Source: Vibrio sp.
GTDB lineage: Bacteria > Pseudomonadota > Gammaproteobacteria > Enterobacterales > Vibrionaceae
Direction: 5' to 3'
Length of the DNA stretch: 10,194 nucleotides
Assembly (NCBI GenBank): GCA_007124475.1
Contig: SLFB01000343.1
Coordinates: 1-10,194, forward strand
The position numbers and the translations under genes are program-made. Below are positions 1 to 6,029 of the stretch, piece after piece. Position 1 is the stretch's first letter, and the number at the start of each line of letters is the position of its first letter. The notes under the pieces are model-generated. The model was given only the letters and a program-made list of their open reading frames with translations. It searched no databases and was not told the origin of the DNA.

Positions 1-179
1 ATGCCTTCCATTACTTGTGCCCAAAGCTTATTGGTTGCTTCAGTACCCTCAGAAACTAGGAAAGATTCATCGCCCTCGTAAGGGGTGTAGTTCTTTTGAA
101 TAAAATCGCGAACGTTAACTTCGTTTTGCCAATCACCTGCTGCAAAACCTTCCCAAGCTTTAGCAAATTGCTCTGCCAT
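1..179 (-). CDS. pflB: Pyruvate formate-lyase (formate acetyltransferase), N-terminal 59 codons
   Basis: Cytoplasmic glycyl-radical enzyme that converts pyruvate plus CoA to acetyl-CoA and formate during anaerobic growth. Only the N-terminus is in the window; the gene continues off the left edge, so the catalytic cysteines and the C-terminal radical glycine cannot be inspected. The translation begins MAEQFAKAWEGFAAGDWQNE and continues through VNVRDFIQKNYTPYEGDESF and TEATNKLWAQVMEG. This follows the E. coli PflB N-terminus almost residue for residue, apart from a slightly different first dozen residues. ATG is at 179 on the minus strand, with AAGGTAGG a few bases upstream as ribosome binding site. 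Unlike E. coli, no focA formate channel gene lies immediately upstream; the next gene upstream is DUF3360, separated by a terminator. Identification is very secure. Confidence 0.96.
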   Translation of the reverse strand, partial: MAEQFAKAWEGFAAGDWQNEVNVRDFIQKNYTPYEGDESFLVSEGTEATNKLWAQVMEG

Positions 180-290
180 GACATACCTACCTTTATTAGT
201 AGAAAAAACACGCACTGTTTCGCTGTTGAGCCAGCTATCTTGTATAACACAAGAGGCAGTACACTCTATGAATAACCTTATGTATCTTCA

Positions 291-306
291 AACCAATCTA
301 TTGGTT
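291..306. repeat. 16-bp palindrome in the pflB leader
   Basis: AACCAAT-CT-ATTGGTT is a perfect inverted repeat of two 7-bp arms with a 2-bp centre. If the predicted pflB start site near 348 is right, it lies in the untranslated leader, about 110-130 bases before the ATG. The 2-base centre is too tight for a good RNA loop, so a dimeric repressor site is as likely as an RNA hairpin. I do not recognise the regulator. Confidence 0.5.
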
Positions 307-354
307 ATGTGTTAGTTTGAGTATAAATAGGGTCATTCGTTCCCTTTAGTGAAC

Positions 355-396
355 AATGTAAGCTAAAAAAAAACTGTAAACCTTAAACTAAATCAA
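355..396 (-). promoter_or_regulatory. Candidate FNR-dependent pflB promoter
   Basis: On the minus strand, 396-383 reads TTGAT-TTAG-TTTAA, an 8/10 match to the FNR consensus TTGAT-N4-ATCAA with one perfect half-site. Exactly 22 bases further on is TACATT (360-355), a 4/6 match to the -10 hexamer. This is the geometry of a class II FNR promoter, with activator centre at -41.5 and start near 348. Anaerobic FNR activation of pfl is established in E. coli. The site is inferred from motif and spacing only. Confidence 0.5.
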
Positions 397-420
397 TAAA
401 AGTTAAAAAATATAGATAAA

Positions 421-450
421 GTTTGGGTAGTGCATAAACACTACCCAAAC
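421..450 (-). terminator. Rho-independent terminator of the DUF3360 gene
   Basis: A perfect 12-bp stem, GTTTGGGTAGTG (421-432) pairing with CACTACCCAAAC (439-450), with a 6-base loop. On the minus strand it is followed by a T-rich stretch (TTTATCTATATTTTTT). It lies about 50 bases after the DUF3360 stop codon and before the pflB promoter, so it separates the two transcription units. Confidence 0.85.
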
Positions 451-499
451 GAAGGATTAAAATGGCCTAATTAGTGTAGACATAAATTGAGCCTTGTGC

Positions 500-2044
500 T
501 TAATGTAACCAAGCTTTAATACCATATTGGCTTTCTAGCATACCGACAGCCAACATAGCGATTAAGCAGATCACTAATACACCGCATGGAATGACAATTT
601 TATCGATGAACGACAAGCGTGCAGCGCGTTCTTTATCACCGATAAAGCCATTGTTATCCAAAAACATGGTGAGTGCCCAAGCAAGTACTGGGTTAACCAC
701 TAATGATCCAAAAATACAGATACCAGCCGCTTGTGCATCTTTAGTATTTTTCACCATTTGCATACCGGCTTCTAACAGTGGTAGAAATACGCCAACTAAT
801 AGAGCGATACGCATTACGGGTGGCCATACCGCAACGTCCATTGGAAAGCCAAGAATCGCGACGATAATGCACAATGAACCCAATAAAATCGCGCCTGCTG
901 GGATAGGACGTTTTGCGATAGCTGCCGGGATCATATAGGTCCCCCACGATGACGTAATATTACCACCACCTACGGCAGTACCCACCATTTGACGGACCGA
1001 GCACATTGTCATGGTGTCATCGACATCCATTAACACTTTTTCCGTTTTACGTGGATAGTTAAGTTCTTGGAAAATTCGGTGACCCAAGAAGTCGGGAGAC
1101 CACATGGCAACCGCTAGGATAGCGAATGGAAGCGACGCAATAAAATGCTCTAGATTAGGTAGACCTAACATCCAACCTTGTTCGGTTGAACCCCACCAGT
1201 AAACTGGATTTAAGTTAGGTAAGCCCATTTCAGTTTGGAAGGTTAAATCAAAGCCTGCTCCAAGAGCCAAAGCGATGAGTAAACCAGAAAAAGCGCAGAT
1301 AGGGATCGCTAACCAACGTTTACCGTATTTAGCTAAAAGTGCATAAATAACAATGTTAATGCCGAGTACGATTAAACCAATATAGCCAAGGCTACCTGCT
1401 TCAATGCTGGCCGACTCTAAACCGACAGCCCAATTTTGAATTGAACTAATTTGACTCATCGCGCCAGTGAAGCCGAGGAATATTAATAAGCCACCAGCGG
1501 TACCTTCGGAAGTGAGGTTCACCAGTTTCGAACCACCTTTGAAATAGCTCAGTAATAAGCCGAAAACGCCTAATAAAATCGCCAAAGCAAGTGGGTGAGC
1601 ACCAGCAAGGGCAATGGTCCCGATAAGTGGGATCATTGGTCCATGGTTACCAGCAAGGTTTGCGCGCGGGTTAAAAAAGCCGGAAGCCAGAACACAGAAC
1701 AATAGCGCTGGGATCAGCATTTCAACTCGGGCCACTTCAATGGCAAACTCTTTACCCAGTTCGATATGATCCCAAGCAGCGGTCAACCCCTCTGCCCAAG
1801 ACATCATAACCGCTGAGTACATGGCGATAATGCCAATGGTTCCGGCTAGCGCGGGAACTAAATCTTCCCATTCAAAACGGAAGTCACGCCCAGGTAGGTT
1901 CAAAGCAAAACGGCGCGGCTTCATGATTTGTAGTTCATGATCTAGGTAATCGGAGCGACTGGCAAACTCAGATGATGGACGATGCAGTTCTTGATAACTT
2001 TTCGTCTCGATGTCTGAACGGTCTTGATTGGTGACGTCTGACAT
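500..2044 (-). CDS. DUF3360 family polytopic membrane protein, probable NCS2/SulP-like transporter
   Basis: A 514-residue inner-membrane protein of the DUF3360 family, for which I know no established function. About 55 hydrophilic N-terminal residues, including a basic KPRR segment before the first helix, precede about 12-14 hydrophobic segments from residue 60 to the end. Several stretches resemble the NCS2/SulP transporter layout: NHGPMIPLIGT near the third segment, LTSEGTAGG before the fifth, and a glycine-rich break, VGGGNITSSWGTYMIP, in the second half. That is how such permeases place their two half-helices. The fold assignment is my inference; the substrate is unknown. Length agrees with the family (about 500 residues). 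ATG at 2044 has GAGGA five bases upstream. It is co-directional with pflB but separated from it by a strong terminator. Family identification is fairly sure; transport role is likely but not proven. Confidence 0.85.
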   Translation of the reverse strand: MSDVTNQDRSDIETKSYQELHRPSSEFASRSDYLDHELQIMKPRRFALNLPGRDFRFEWEDLVPALAGTIGIIAMYSAVMMSWAEGLTAAWDHIELGKEFAIEVARVEMLIPALLFCVLASGFFNPRANLAGNHGPMIPLIGTIALAGAHPLALAILLGVFGLLLSYFKGGSKLVNLTSEGTAGGLLIFLGFTGAMSQISSIQNWAVGLESASIEAGSLGYIGLIVLGINIVIYALLAKYGKRWLAIPICAFSGLLIALALGAGFDLTFQTEMGLPNLNPVYWWGSTEQGWMLGLPNLEHFIASLPFAILAVAMWSPDFLGHRIFQELNYPRKTEKVLMDVDDTMTMCSVRQMVGTAVGGGNITSSWGTYMIPAAIAKRPIPAGAILLGSLCIIVAILGFPMDVAVWPPVMRIALLVGVFLPLLEAGMQMVKNTKDAQAAGICIFGSLVVNPVLAWALTMFLDNNGFIGDKERAARLSFIDKIVIPCGVLVICLIAMLAVGMLESQYGIKAWLH

Positions 2045-2136
2045 AGATTCCTCATATTAAAAAAGTAAAGAAATATGGTTAACTTTTAATTCGATAGCGA
2101 ATAGGAAAGCGATTATTTTTATGTAAAGGCTCATGC

Positions 2137-2152
2137 TTGCTACTGGTAGCAA
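2137..2152. promoter_or_regulatory. Perfect 16-bp palindrome upstream of DUF3360, candidate operator
   Basis: TTGCTAC-TG-GTAGCAA consists of two perfect 7-bp arms with a 2-bp centre, about 93 bases upstream of the DUF3360 start codon. Size and tight centre are typical of an operator for a homodimeric repressor rather than of an RNA hairpin. It does not match CRP, FNR, ArgR, LexA or PurR consensus. I cannot name the regulator. Confidence 0.55.
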
Positions 2153-2240
2153 CCGCGTCATTAATCTCCATTCACCTGACGACACTGTGATGCTTTGCTA
2201 GAGGCGGTGAGCTTGTTATTGATTCGTCTCCATTTTTATC

Positions 2241-2257
2241 AGTCATGATTAATGACT
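2241..2257. repeat. Inverted repeat AGTCAT-N5-ATGACT, partly duplicated at 2157-2166
   Basis: Two perfect 6-bp arms flank GATTA. The embedded 10-mer GATTAATGAC (2247-2256) recurs in inverted form as GTCATTAATC at 2157-2166, next to the 16-bp palindrome. The paired occurrence suggests two binding sites for one protein about 90 bp apart, but no known regulator fits. Confidence 0.4.
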
Positions 2258-2354
2258 TATCAATCAGTATTGCGCTGAGAAATACTATGACTATAGGCCA
2301 TTATTTATCTTTTTTATTGATTGGCGAGTTTAACGTGCTATTTAAATTTGATGA

Positions 2355-2368
2355 TTGATCTTGATCAC
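2355..2368. promoter_or_regulatory. FNR-like site in the divergent region
   Basis: TTGAT-CTTG-ATCAC matches 9 of 10 conserved FNR positions. Read toward DUF3360 on the minus strand, a 22-base spacer leads to TAAACT (2332-2327), a 4/6 match to a -10 box, giving class II geometry with a start near 2320 and a leader of about 276 bases. Toward the ABC operon the equivalent position has no convincing -10. The right half (TCACT) also resembles a CRP half-site, so CRP binding is an alternative. Confidence 0.45.
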
Positions 2369-2653
2369 TTTAAGTTGTGCTGTGAAATAAAACTACGTAA
2401 AAGTGGAAAATCAGCGACATACGAGACTAATTGCTGAAATGTTTTTTCACAAAAAAGCGGGTTTAAGAAAGTTTACCTCATTGACTTTTTACTAAGTTAA
2501 TGAAAACAGAATGGTTGTTGATCGAGGGACTTTCCAATATGTTCTTAGGGCTTAGGTGAGCGATTTTCCGGATATTTATTCATTTAAAACAGGATAATAC
2601 CCGTTATTGTGGTTGTTAATAAGTTGTTGCGCGATGCTGGTTTGAATGCTAGT

Positions 2654-2681
2654 TTGTAGAAAATATCAGCAGATGTATGAT
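2654..2681 (+). promoter_or_regulatory. Candidate promoter of the amino-acid ABC operon
   Basis: TATGAT (2676-2681, 5/6 to the -10 consensus) lies 16 bases after TTGTAG (2654-2659, a weak -35 matching only TTG). It would start transcription near 2688, about 20 bases before the first start codon. The weak -35 suggests an activator or a different real promoter further upstream. Confidence 0.35.
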
Positions 2682-2707
2682 TTGATTAGTCGAAGGAGCG
2701 AAAGTGC

Positions 2708-3478
2708 ATGAAAGATGTCCCTGCACTCGATATTAAGGATTTGCACAAAGCTTTTGGACAAAATGAAGTGCTTAAAGGCATTTCATTGCAAGCACACAAA
2801 GGAGATGTAATTTCTATTATTGGCTCATCTGGTTCAGGTAAAAGTACTTTTTTACGCTGCATTAATTTATTGGAGATACCCTCATCGGGTGAAATATGGG
2901 TCAATAATGAGCAGATCCATATGAAAACTAATCGCCAAGGACAATCCGTGCCAGTGAGTGAAAAACAAGTTCAACGTATACGCTCACGTTTGGCGATGGT
3001 GTTTCAAGGGTTTAATCTCTGGTCGCATATGACGGTGTTAGACAATGTCATTGAAGCGCCAATTCATGTTCTTGGTGTCAGCAAAGATCAAGCCATTGCT
3101 AATGCCGAGCTGCTCCTCAAAAAGGTCGGTTTGTATGAGCGACGTGATTACTACCCAGGCCACCTTTCTGGAGGGCAGCAGCAAAGAGCCGCCATTGCCC
3201 GTGCTCTTGCTGTTGAGCCAGAGGTATTATTGTTTGATGAACCCACGTCAGCACTCGATCCAGAATTAGTCGGTGAAGTGCTCGCAGTCATGAAAGATTT
3301 AGCGCAGGAAGGCCGAACCATGTTGGTGGTTACTCATGAGATGGCTTTTGCGCGAGATGTTTCCAATCACGTGCTCTTTCTTCATCAAGGTGTGGTTGAA
3401 GAGCAGGGTGATCCACAGCAATTATTTACTCAGCCAAGCTCAACGCGACTTAAACAATTTATTTCCTCAATTTACTAA
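2708..3478 (+). CDS. Amino-acid ABC transporter ATP-binding subunit, HisP/AotP type
   Basis: Cytoplasmic ATPase that would power the importer formed with the two permeases encoded downstream. All ABC motifs are intact: Walker A GSSGSGKST at 39-47, Q-loop Gln100 in MVFQGFNLWSHMTV, signature LSGGQQQR at 153-160, Walker B LLFDEP with Asp177-Glu178, D-loop SALD, and switch His210 in VVTHEM. The motif positions are almost the same as in enterobacterial HisP, and the length (256) is normal. Phrases such as FNLWSHMTVLDNVIEAPI are typical of the HisP/AotP branch rather than of GlnQ or ArtP. ATG at 2708 is preceded by AAGGAG nine bases upstream. First gene of a four-gene operon. Basic amino acids are the likely substrate class, but the ATPase alone does not define the substrate. 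Confidence 0.93.
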   Translation: MKDVPALDIKDLHKAFGQNEVLKGISLQAHKGDVISIIGSSGSGKSTFLRCINLLEIPSSGEIWVNNEQIHMKTNRQGQSVPVSEKQVQRIRSRLAMVFQGFNLWSHMTVLDNVIEAPIHVLGVSKDQAIANAELLLKKVGLYERRDYYPGHLSGGQQQRAAIARALAVEPEVLLFDEPTSALDPELVGEVLAVMKDLAQEGRTMLVVTHEMAFARDVSNHVLFLHQGVVEEQGDPQQLFTQPSSTRLKQFISSIY

Positions 3479-3489
3479 TTGAGGTTTGT

Positions 3490-3576
3490 TATACCCAAAC
3501 AACTTGGCGGAAAACGATGTGATTGGAGCGAACGAACCTAGCCAACACAGCTCAAGCTTCAAATTGGAAGGAAATA
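3490..3576 (+). repeat. ERIC-type repeat, internally deleted copy (87 bp)
   Basis: It starts TATACCCAAACAACTTGG and resumes with ATGTGATTGGAGCGAACGAA, CTAGCCAAC and a degraded GCTTCAA...GGAAGGAAATA end. Each part aligns with the full-length copy at 7154-7029 read on the minus strand. About 40 bp of the left and central part are missing, so the long palindrome can no longer fold fully. It fills most of the gap between the ATPase stop and the ribosome binding site of the binding-protein gene. The element is open in the reading frame of the next gene, which creates a false 37-codon N-terminal extension. Its orientation relative to transcription is the same as in the priC copy. Confidence 0.78.
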
Positions 3577-3596
3577 CCATAACAAGGAGTTGGAAT

Positions 3597-4376
3597 ATGA
3601 AAAAGTGGTTATCAATCTTGGCAACTTTAGTGACAGTGATACTGTCCAGTGCCAGTTATGCGAAAGACTGGACAACGGTTCGTTTTGGCATTGAGGGCGC
3701 TTATCCTCCCTTTAGCTGGACAGAGCCTGATGGTTCTTTACGCGGTTTTGATGTGGATATAGCTAATGCTCTCTGTCAAGAAATGCAAGCAGAATGCGTT
3801 ATTGTCCCTCAGGACTGGGATGGGATTATACCCTCGTTATTAGCTCGACGTTATGATGCGATCATCGCGGCTATGTCGATCACCGAAGAGCGTAAACGTC
3901 GAGTTGACTTCACCAAAAAATATGCGCAAATCCCCAATCGGTTTATTGCTAAAAAAGACGCTAATCTTGATTTTACCCCTGAAGGTCTACGAGGTGTTCG
4001 TATTGGAGTACAACGTGCTACTACCCACGATAAATACCTGACAGATAACTATGGGCGCTCAGTGAATATTGTCCGTTATGGTTCATTTGATGAAGCGTAT
4101 TTAGATCTCGCTAATGGTCGGATAGCAGCAGTATTAGGCGATGCCTCTGCATTACAAGAAGGGGTACTTAACCGGCCTGGAGGCGATGAGTACGAATTTG
4201 TTGGCCCATCACTCACTGATCCTAAGTGGTTTGGTGAAGGCATGGGTATAGCGGTTCGTAAGCAAGATAGAGCGTTAACAGAAAAGCTTAATGCCGCGCT
4301 GATAGCATTGCGTGAAAAAGGTATTTACCAACAAATTGCTGCTAAATATTTTAGCTATGATGTTTATGGCCAATAG
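3597..4376 (+). CDS. Periplasmic amino-acid-binding protein of ABC importer (HisJ/AotJ/opine-type family)
   Basis: Captures an amino acid in the periplasm and delivers it to the permease pair. The 259-residue precursor starts MKKWLSILATLV with a classic signal peptide, probably cut after Ala22 (SYA before KDW). Family motifs are GAYPPFSW, GFDVDIANALC, WDGIIPSL, MSITEERKRRVDFT and LGDASAL. The Arg of ITEER and the Asp of GDAS are at the positions that hold the ligand carboxylate and amino groups in HisJ. Two cysteines seven residues apart (LCQEMQAEC) match the HisJ disulfide, and the C-terminus FSYDVYGQ resembles that of HisJ. Trp in QDWDGII is more like opine/arginine-type binders than HisJ (Leu there). 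ATG at 3597 is chosen because GGAG lies eight bases upstream and the signal peptide starts here; the open frame back to TTG 3486 is repeat DNA. Confidence 0.93.
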   Translation: MKKWLSILATLVTVILSSASYAKDWTTVRFGIEGAYPPFSWTEPDGSLRGFDVDIANALCQEMQAECVIVPQDWDGIIPSLLARRYDAIIAAMSITEERKRRVDFTKKYAQIPNRFIAKKDANLDFTPEGLRGVRIGVQRATTHDKYLTDNYGRSVNIVRYGSFDEAYLDLANGRIAAVLGDASALQEGVLNRPGGDEYEFVGPSLTDPKWFGEGMGIAVRKQDRALTEKLNAALIALREKGIYQQIAAKYFSYDVYGQ

Positions 4377-4383
4377 TTTCCAT

Positions 4384-4506
4384 CCCTAGAGCTACATGGT
4401 TTGGGGTTACCATCAACCCCGCTGCATCTACAAATAAGCAGGGAATCATTATCGATAAGGGGGATGACTCCCCCTCGCTTATCCGCAACGTACCGCCGTT
4501 GTAGGG
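4384..4506 (+). repeat. Hairpin-rich intercistronic element between binding-protein and permease genes
   Basis: The 157-bp gap holds two strong hairpins. GGGGTT (4403-4408) pairs with AACCCC (4415-4420) around a 6-base loop. GGGGGA (4459-4464) pairs with TCCCCC (4469-4474) around TGAC, extended by GATAA/TTATC (4454-4458, 4479-4483) across a bulge. A competing pairing exists: ATAAGC-AGGG (4434-4443) with CCCT-C-GCTTAT (4472-4482). CCCTA (4384-4388) and TAGGG (4502-4506) bracket the segment. No U-run follows the hairpins, so they are not ordinary terminators. Their place matches the REP-containing hisJ-hisQ gap of Salmonella, where structure sets a higher level of binding protein than of permease. 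That role here is inference. Confidence 0.6.
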
Positions 4507-4533
4507 AATAGTTACAGAGCAAGGAAGATGTCA

Positions 4534-5274
4534 ATGCTCGATTTACAAGGCTTTGAATTAGCGATTTTGCACGGTGCATGGTTAACCGTAAAAGTAGCCC
4601 TCTGGTCACTGCTGTTAGCCATATTGTTGGGAGTACTTGCCGCATTGGCTAAATTATCCACTCATCGCCCAGCAAAGATCATAGCAACCCTTTACACCAC
4701 AATAGTTCGCGGCATCCCAGATTTAGTCTTGATGATGCTGATTTTCTTTGGTGGTCAGATATTGCTCAATAATACGTTGTTTACCATCAACGACAGCCTC
4801 AATACCTGGTTGGCTGAGCGTAACCCTGATCATAGCTGGGTTTCTTATCTCCCCAGTTATATTAATATCAGCCCATTTATTGCTGGTGTTTTAACCATAG
4901 GCTTTATTTTTGGAGCCTATATGGCGGAAACGTTTCGTGGGGCGATAATGGCGGTTGATAAAGGACAACTAGAAGCGGCCAAAGCTTATGGTATGAGTGC
5001 AGCGCTAACATTTCGCCGGATTTTATTCCCGCAAATGATGCGGCATGCTTTGCCAGGTTTTGGTAATAACTGGTTGGTGCTGCTAAAAACCACTGCTTTA
5101 GTCTCAATTATTGGTTTAGAAGATATGGTCAGAGTCGGTGCACTTGCCGCGGGTTCAACCCAAATGCCATTTACTTTTTACATGACGGTTGCGTGTATTT
5201 TTTTGCTGTTAACCAGTATTTCTACCGGTTTATTAAAGTGGTTAGAGCGTAAGTTCGCCATTCAGTCGAGGTAG
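4534..5274 (+). CDS. Amino-acid ABC transporter permease, HisQ type
   Basis: Inner-membrane permease that pairs with the next gene product to form the translocation channel over the ATPase dimer. About five hydrophobic segments. IVRGIPDLVLMMLIFFG is the hallmark of the HisQ/AotQ branch. The EAA loop that docks the ATPase reads EAAKAYGMSAALTFRRILFP around residues 147-166, followed by LPGFGNNWLVLLKTTALVS. At 246 residues it is somewhat longer than E. coli HisQ (228) because of a longer loop around residues 78-112. I place the start at ATG 4534: AAGGA is eight bases upstream, whereas the alternative in-frame ATG at 4528 is only two bases from it. The stop is two bases before the next start. Translational coupling is probable. 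Confidence 0.92.
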   Translation: MLDLQGFELAILHGAWLTVKVALWSLLLAILLGVLAALAKLSTHRPAKIIATLYTTIVRGIPDLVLMMLIFFGGQILLNNTLFTINDSLNTWLAERNPDHSWVSYLPSYINISPFIAGVLTIGFIFGAYMAETFRGAIMAVDKGQLEAAKAYGMSAALTFRRILFPQMMRHALPGFGNNWLVLLKTTALVSIIGLEDMVRVGALAAGSTQMPFTFYMTVACIFLLLTSISTGLLKWLERKFAIQSR

Positions 5275-5276
5275 CT

Positions 5277-5957
5277 ATGGATTTTAGTGTGATCGTACAA
5301 AGCTTACCGCTTTATTTTGCAGGACTGTGGACCACCGTGTGGTTAGTTGGCGCATCGCTACTACTTGGTTTAGTCGTTGCTATTCCTCTGGCGATGGCTC
5401 GCAATCATAAGTTAGCTTTAATTTGGCTGCCAGCTTGGGGGTATATTTACTTTTTCCGTGGCACACCTTTGCTAGTACAATTGTATTTAATTTATTACGG
5501 TATGGATCAGTTTTTTCCAGTGCAAGGCACCTGGTGGGAGTATGCATGGTTTTGTGCGCTGGTGGCTTTTGTTTTAAATACTTCTGCTTATACCGCCGAG
5601 ATTATTAGAGGCGCAATTAATGGCTTATCTAAGGGCGAAATTGAAGCAGCCAAAGCTTATGGAATGAGCCCATGGTTAACTTATCGACGTATTATTTTGC
5701 CCAGTGCGCTCCGAAGAGCACTGCCCGCTTACAGTAATGAAGTGATTTTTATGCTGCATGGAAGCGCGGTGGCGGGGATCGTTACCATTCTCGACTTAAC
5801 CGGTACCGCTCGCTTAGTGAGCTCACGTTACTATGCGCCCTTTGAGGCTTTTTTAGCGGCAGGGTTATTTTATTTAGTGCTGACTTTTATCATTTTATGG
5901 CTGTTTAAGCGAGCTGAACAACGCTTTCTTGCCTATTTGCGACCTATTAATGGTTAA
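5277..5957 (+). CDS. Amino-acid ABC transporter permease, HisM type
   Basis: Second inner-membrane permease of the importer, 226 residues with about five hydrophobic segments. FFRGTPLLVQLYLIYYG corresponds to FRGTPLYVQLLVFYSG of HisM. The EAA loop is EAAKAYGMSPWLTYRRIILP, followed by LPAYSNEVIFMLHGSAVA, also as in HisM, and the C-terminus ends in a positively charged RAEQRFLAYLR tail. ATG at 5277 follows the stop of the upstream permease by two bases, and its GAGGT ribosome binding site lies inside the end of that gene, so the two subunits are probably translated in equal amounts. Last gene of the operon; the following xthA is convergent. Confidence 0.92.
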   Translation: MDFSVIVQSLPLYFAGLWTTVWLVGASLLLGLVVAIPLAMARNHKLALIWLPAWGYIYFFRGTPLLVQLYLIYYGMDQFFPVQGTWWEYAWFCALVAFVLNTSAYTAEIIRGAINGLSKGEIEAAKAYGMSPWLTYRRIILPSALRRALPAYSNEVIFMLHGSAVAGIVTILDLTGTARLVSSRYYAPFEAFLAAGLFYLVLTFIILWLFKRAEQRFLAYLRPING

Positions 5958-5978
5958 GTTGTTATGTTTCAATAAAGT

Positions 5979-6016
5979 GCCTGTTATTTTTCGAGAATCT
6001 CTGTTAGATAACAGGC
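5979..6016. terminator. Inverted repeat between convergent operon ends, possible bidirectional terminator
   Basis: GCCTGTTAT (5979-5987) and ATAACAGGC (6008-6016) form a 9-bp stem with a 20-base loop. Inside it CTGTTA-GA-TAACAG (6001-6014) makes an alternative palindrome. It sits in the 72-bp gap between the convergent hisM-type and xthA stop codons. Neither side has a proper U-run (AAAATAG on the plus side, ACTTTATT on the minus side), so termination efficiency is doubtful. Confidence 0.45.
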
Positions 6017-6029
6017 AAAATAGAGAATG

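Larger units (their letters stand above)
180..499. other. Intergenic region between DUF3360 gene and pflB
   Basis: A 320-bp AT-rich gap with no credible coding sequence; the only open frame across part of it is a shadow of pflB. Read on the minus strand it holds, in order, the DUF3360 terminator (450-421), an FNR-like site with matching -10 hexamer (396-355), a 16-bp palindrome (306-291) and the pflB ribosome binding site. It is therefore the pflB promoter and leader. Confidence 0.8.
2045..2707. other. 663-bp divergent intergenic region with several palindromes
   Basis: The gap lies between the divergent DUF3360 gene (minus) and ABC operon (plus). I see no plausible gene in either strand. 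The half nearest DUF3360 contains a 16-bp palindrome (2137-2152), an inverted repeat AGTCAT-N5-ATGACT (2241-2257), another AGTATT-N9-AATACT (2266-2286) and an FNR-like site (2355-2368). The half nearest the ABC operon is AT-rich with few recognisable motifs apart from the operon promoter and ribosome binding site. A TTTTTT-CAC-AAAAAA run near 2442-2456 is a weak AT-only hairpin without clear meaning. Confidence 0.7.

Noticed and set aside
56..250. Minus-strand open frame of 64 codons overlapping pflB
   Set aside because: It is a different frame over the pflB start and leader; the pflB translation is an almost perfect family match.
591..938. Plus-strand open frame of 115 codons
   Set aside because: Antisense shadow inside the DUF3360 gene, without ribosome binding site or family resemblance.
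2442..2456. TTTTTT-CAC-AAAAAA hairpin as a terminator
   Set aside because: AT-only stem with a 3-base loop and no GC part; no gene ends nearby.
2567..2584. ArgR-box-like sequence CGGAT-ATTT-ATTCA upstream of the ABC operon
   Set aside because: 8/10 in core positions but no second box at the usual spacing and far from the candidate promoter; AT-rich DNA gives such matches by chance.
4364..4645. Minus-strand open frame of 93 codons across the binding-protein/permease gap
   Set aside because: Antisense to the operon and to the hairpins; composition reflects the palindromes rather than a protein.
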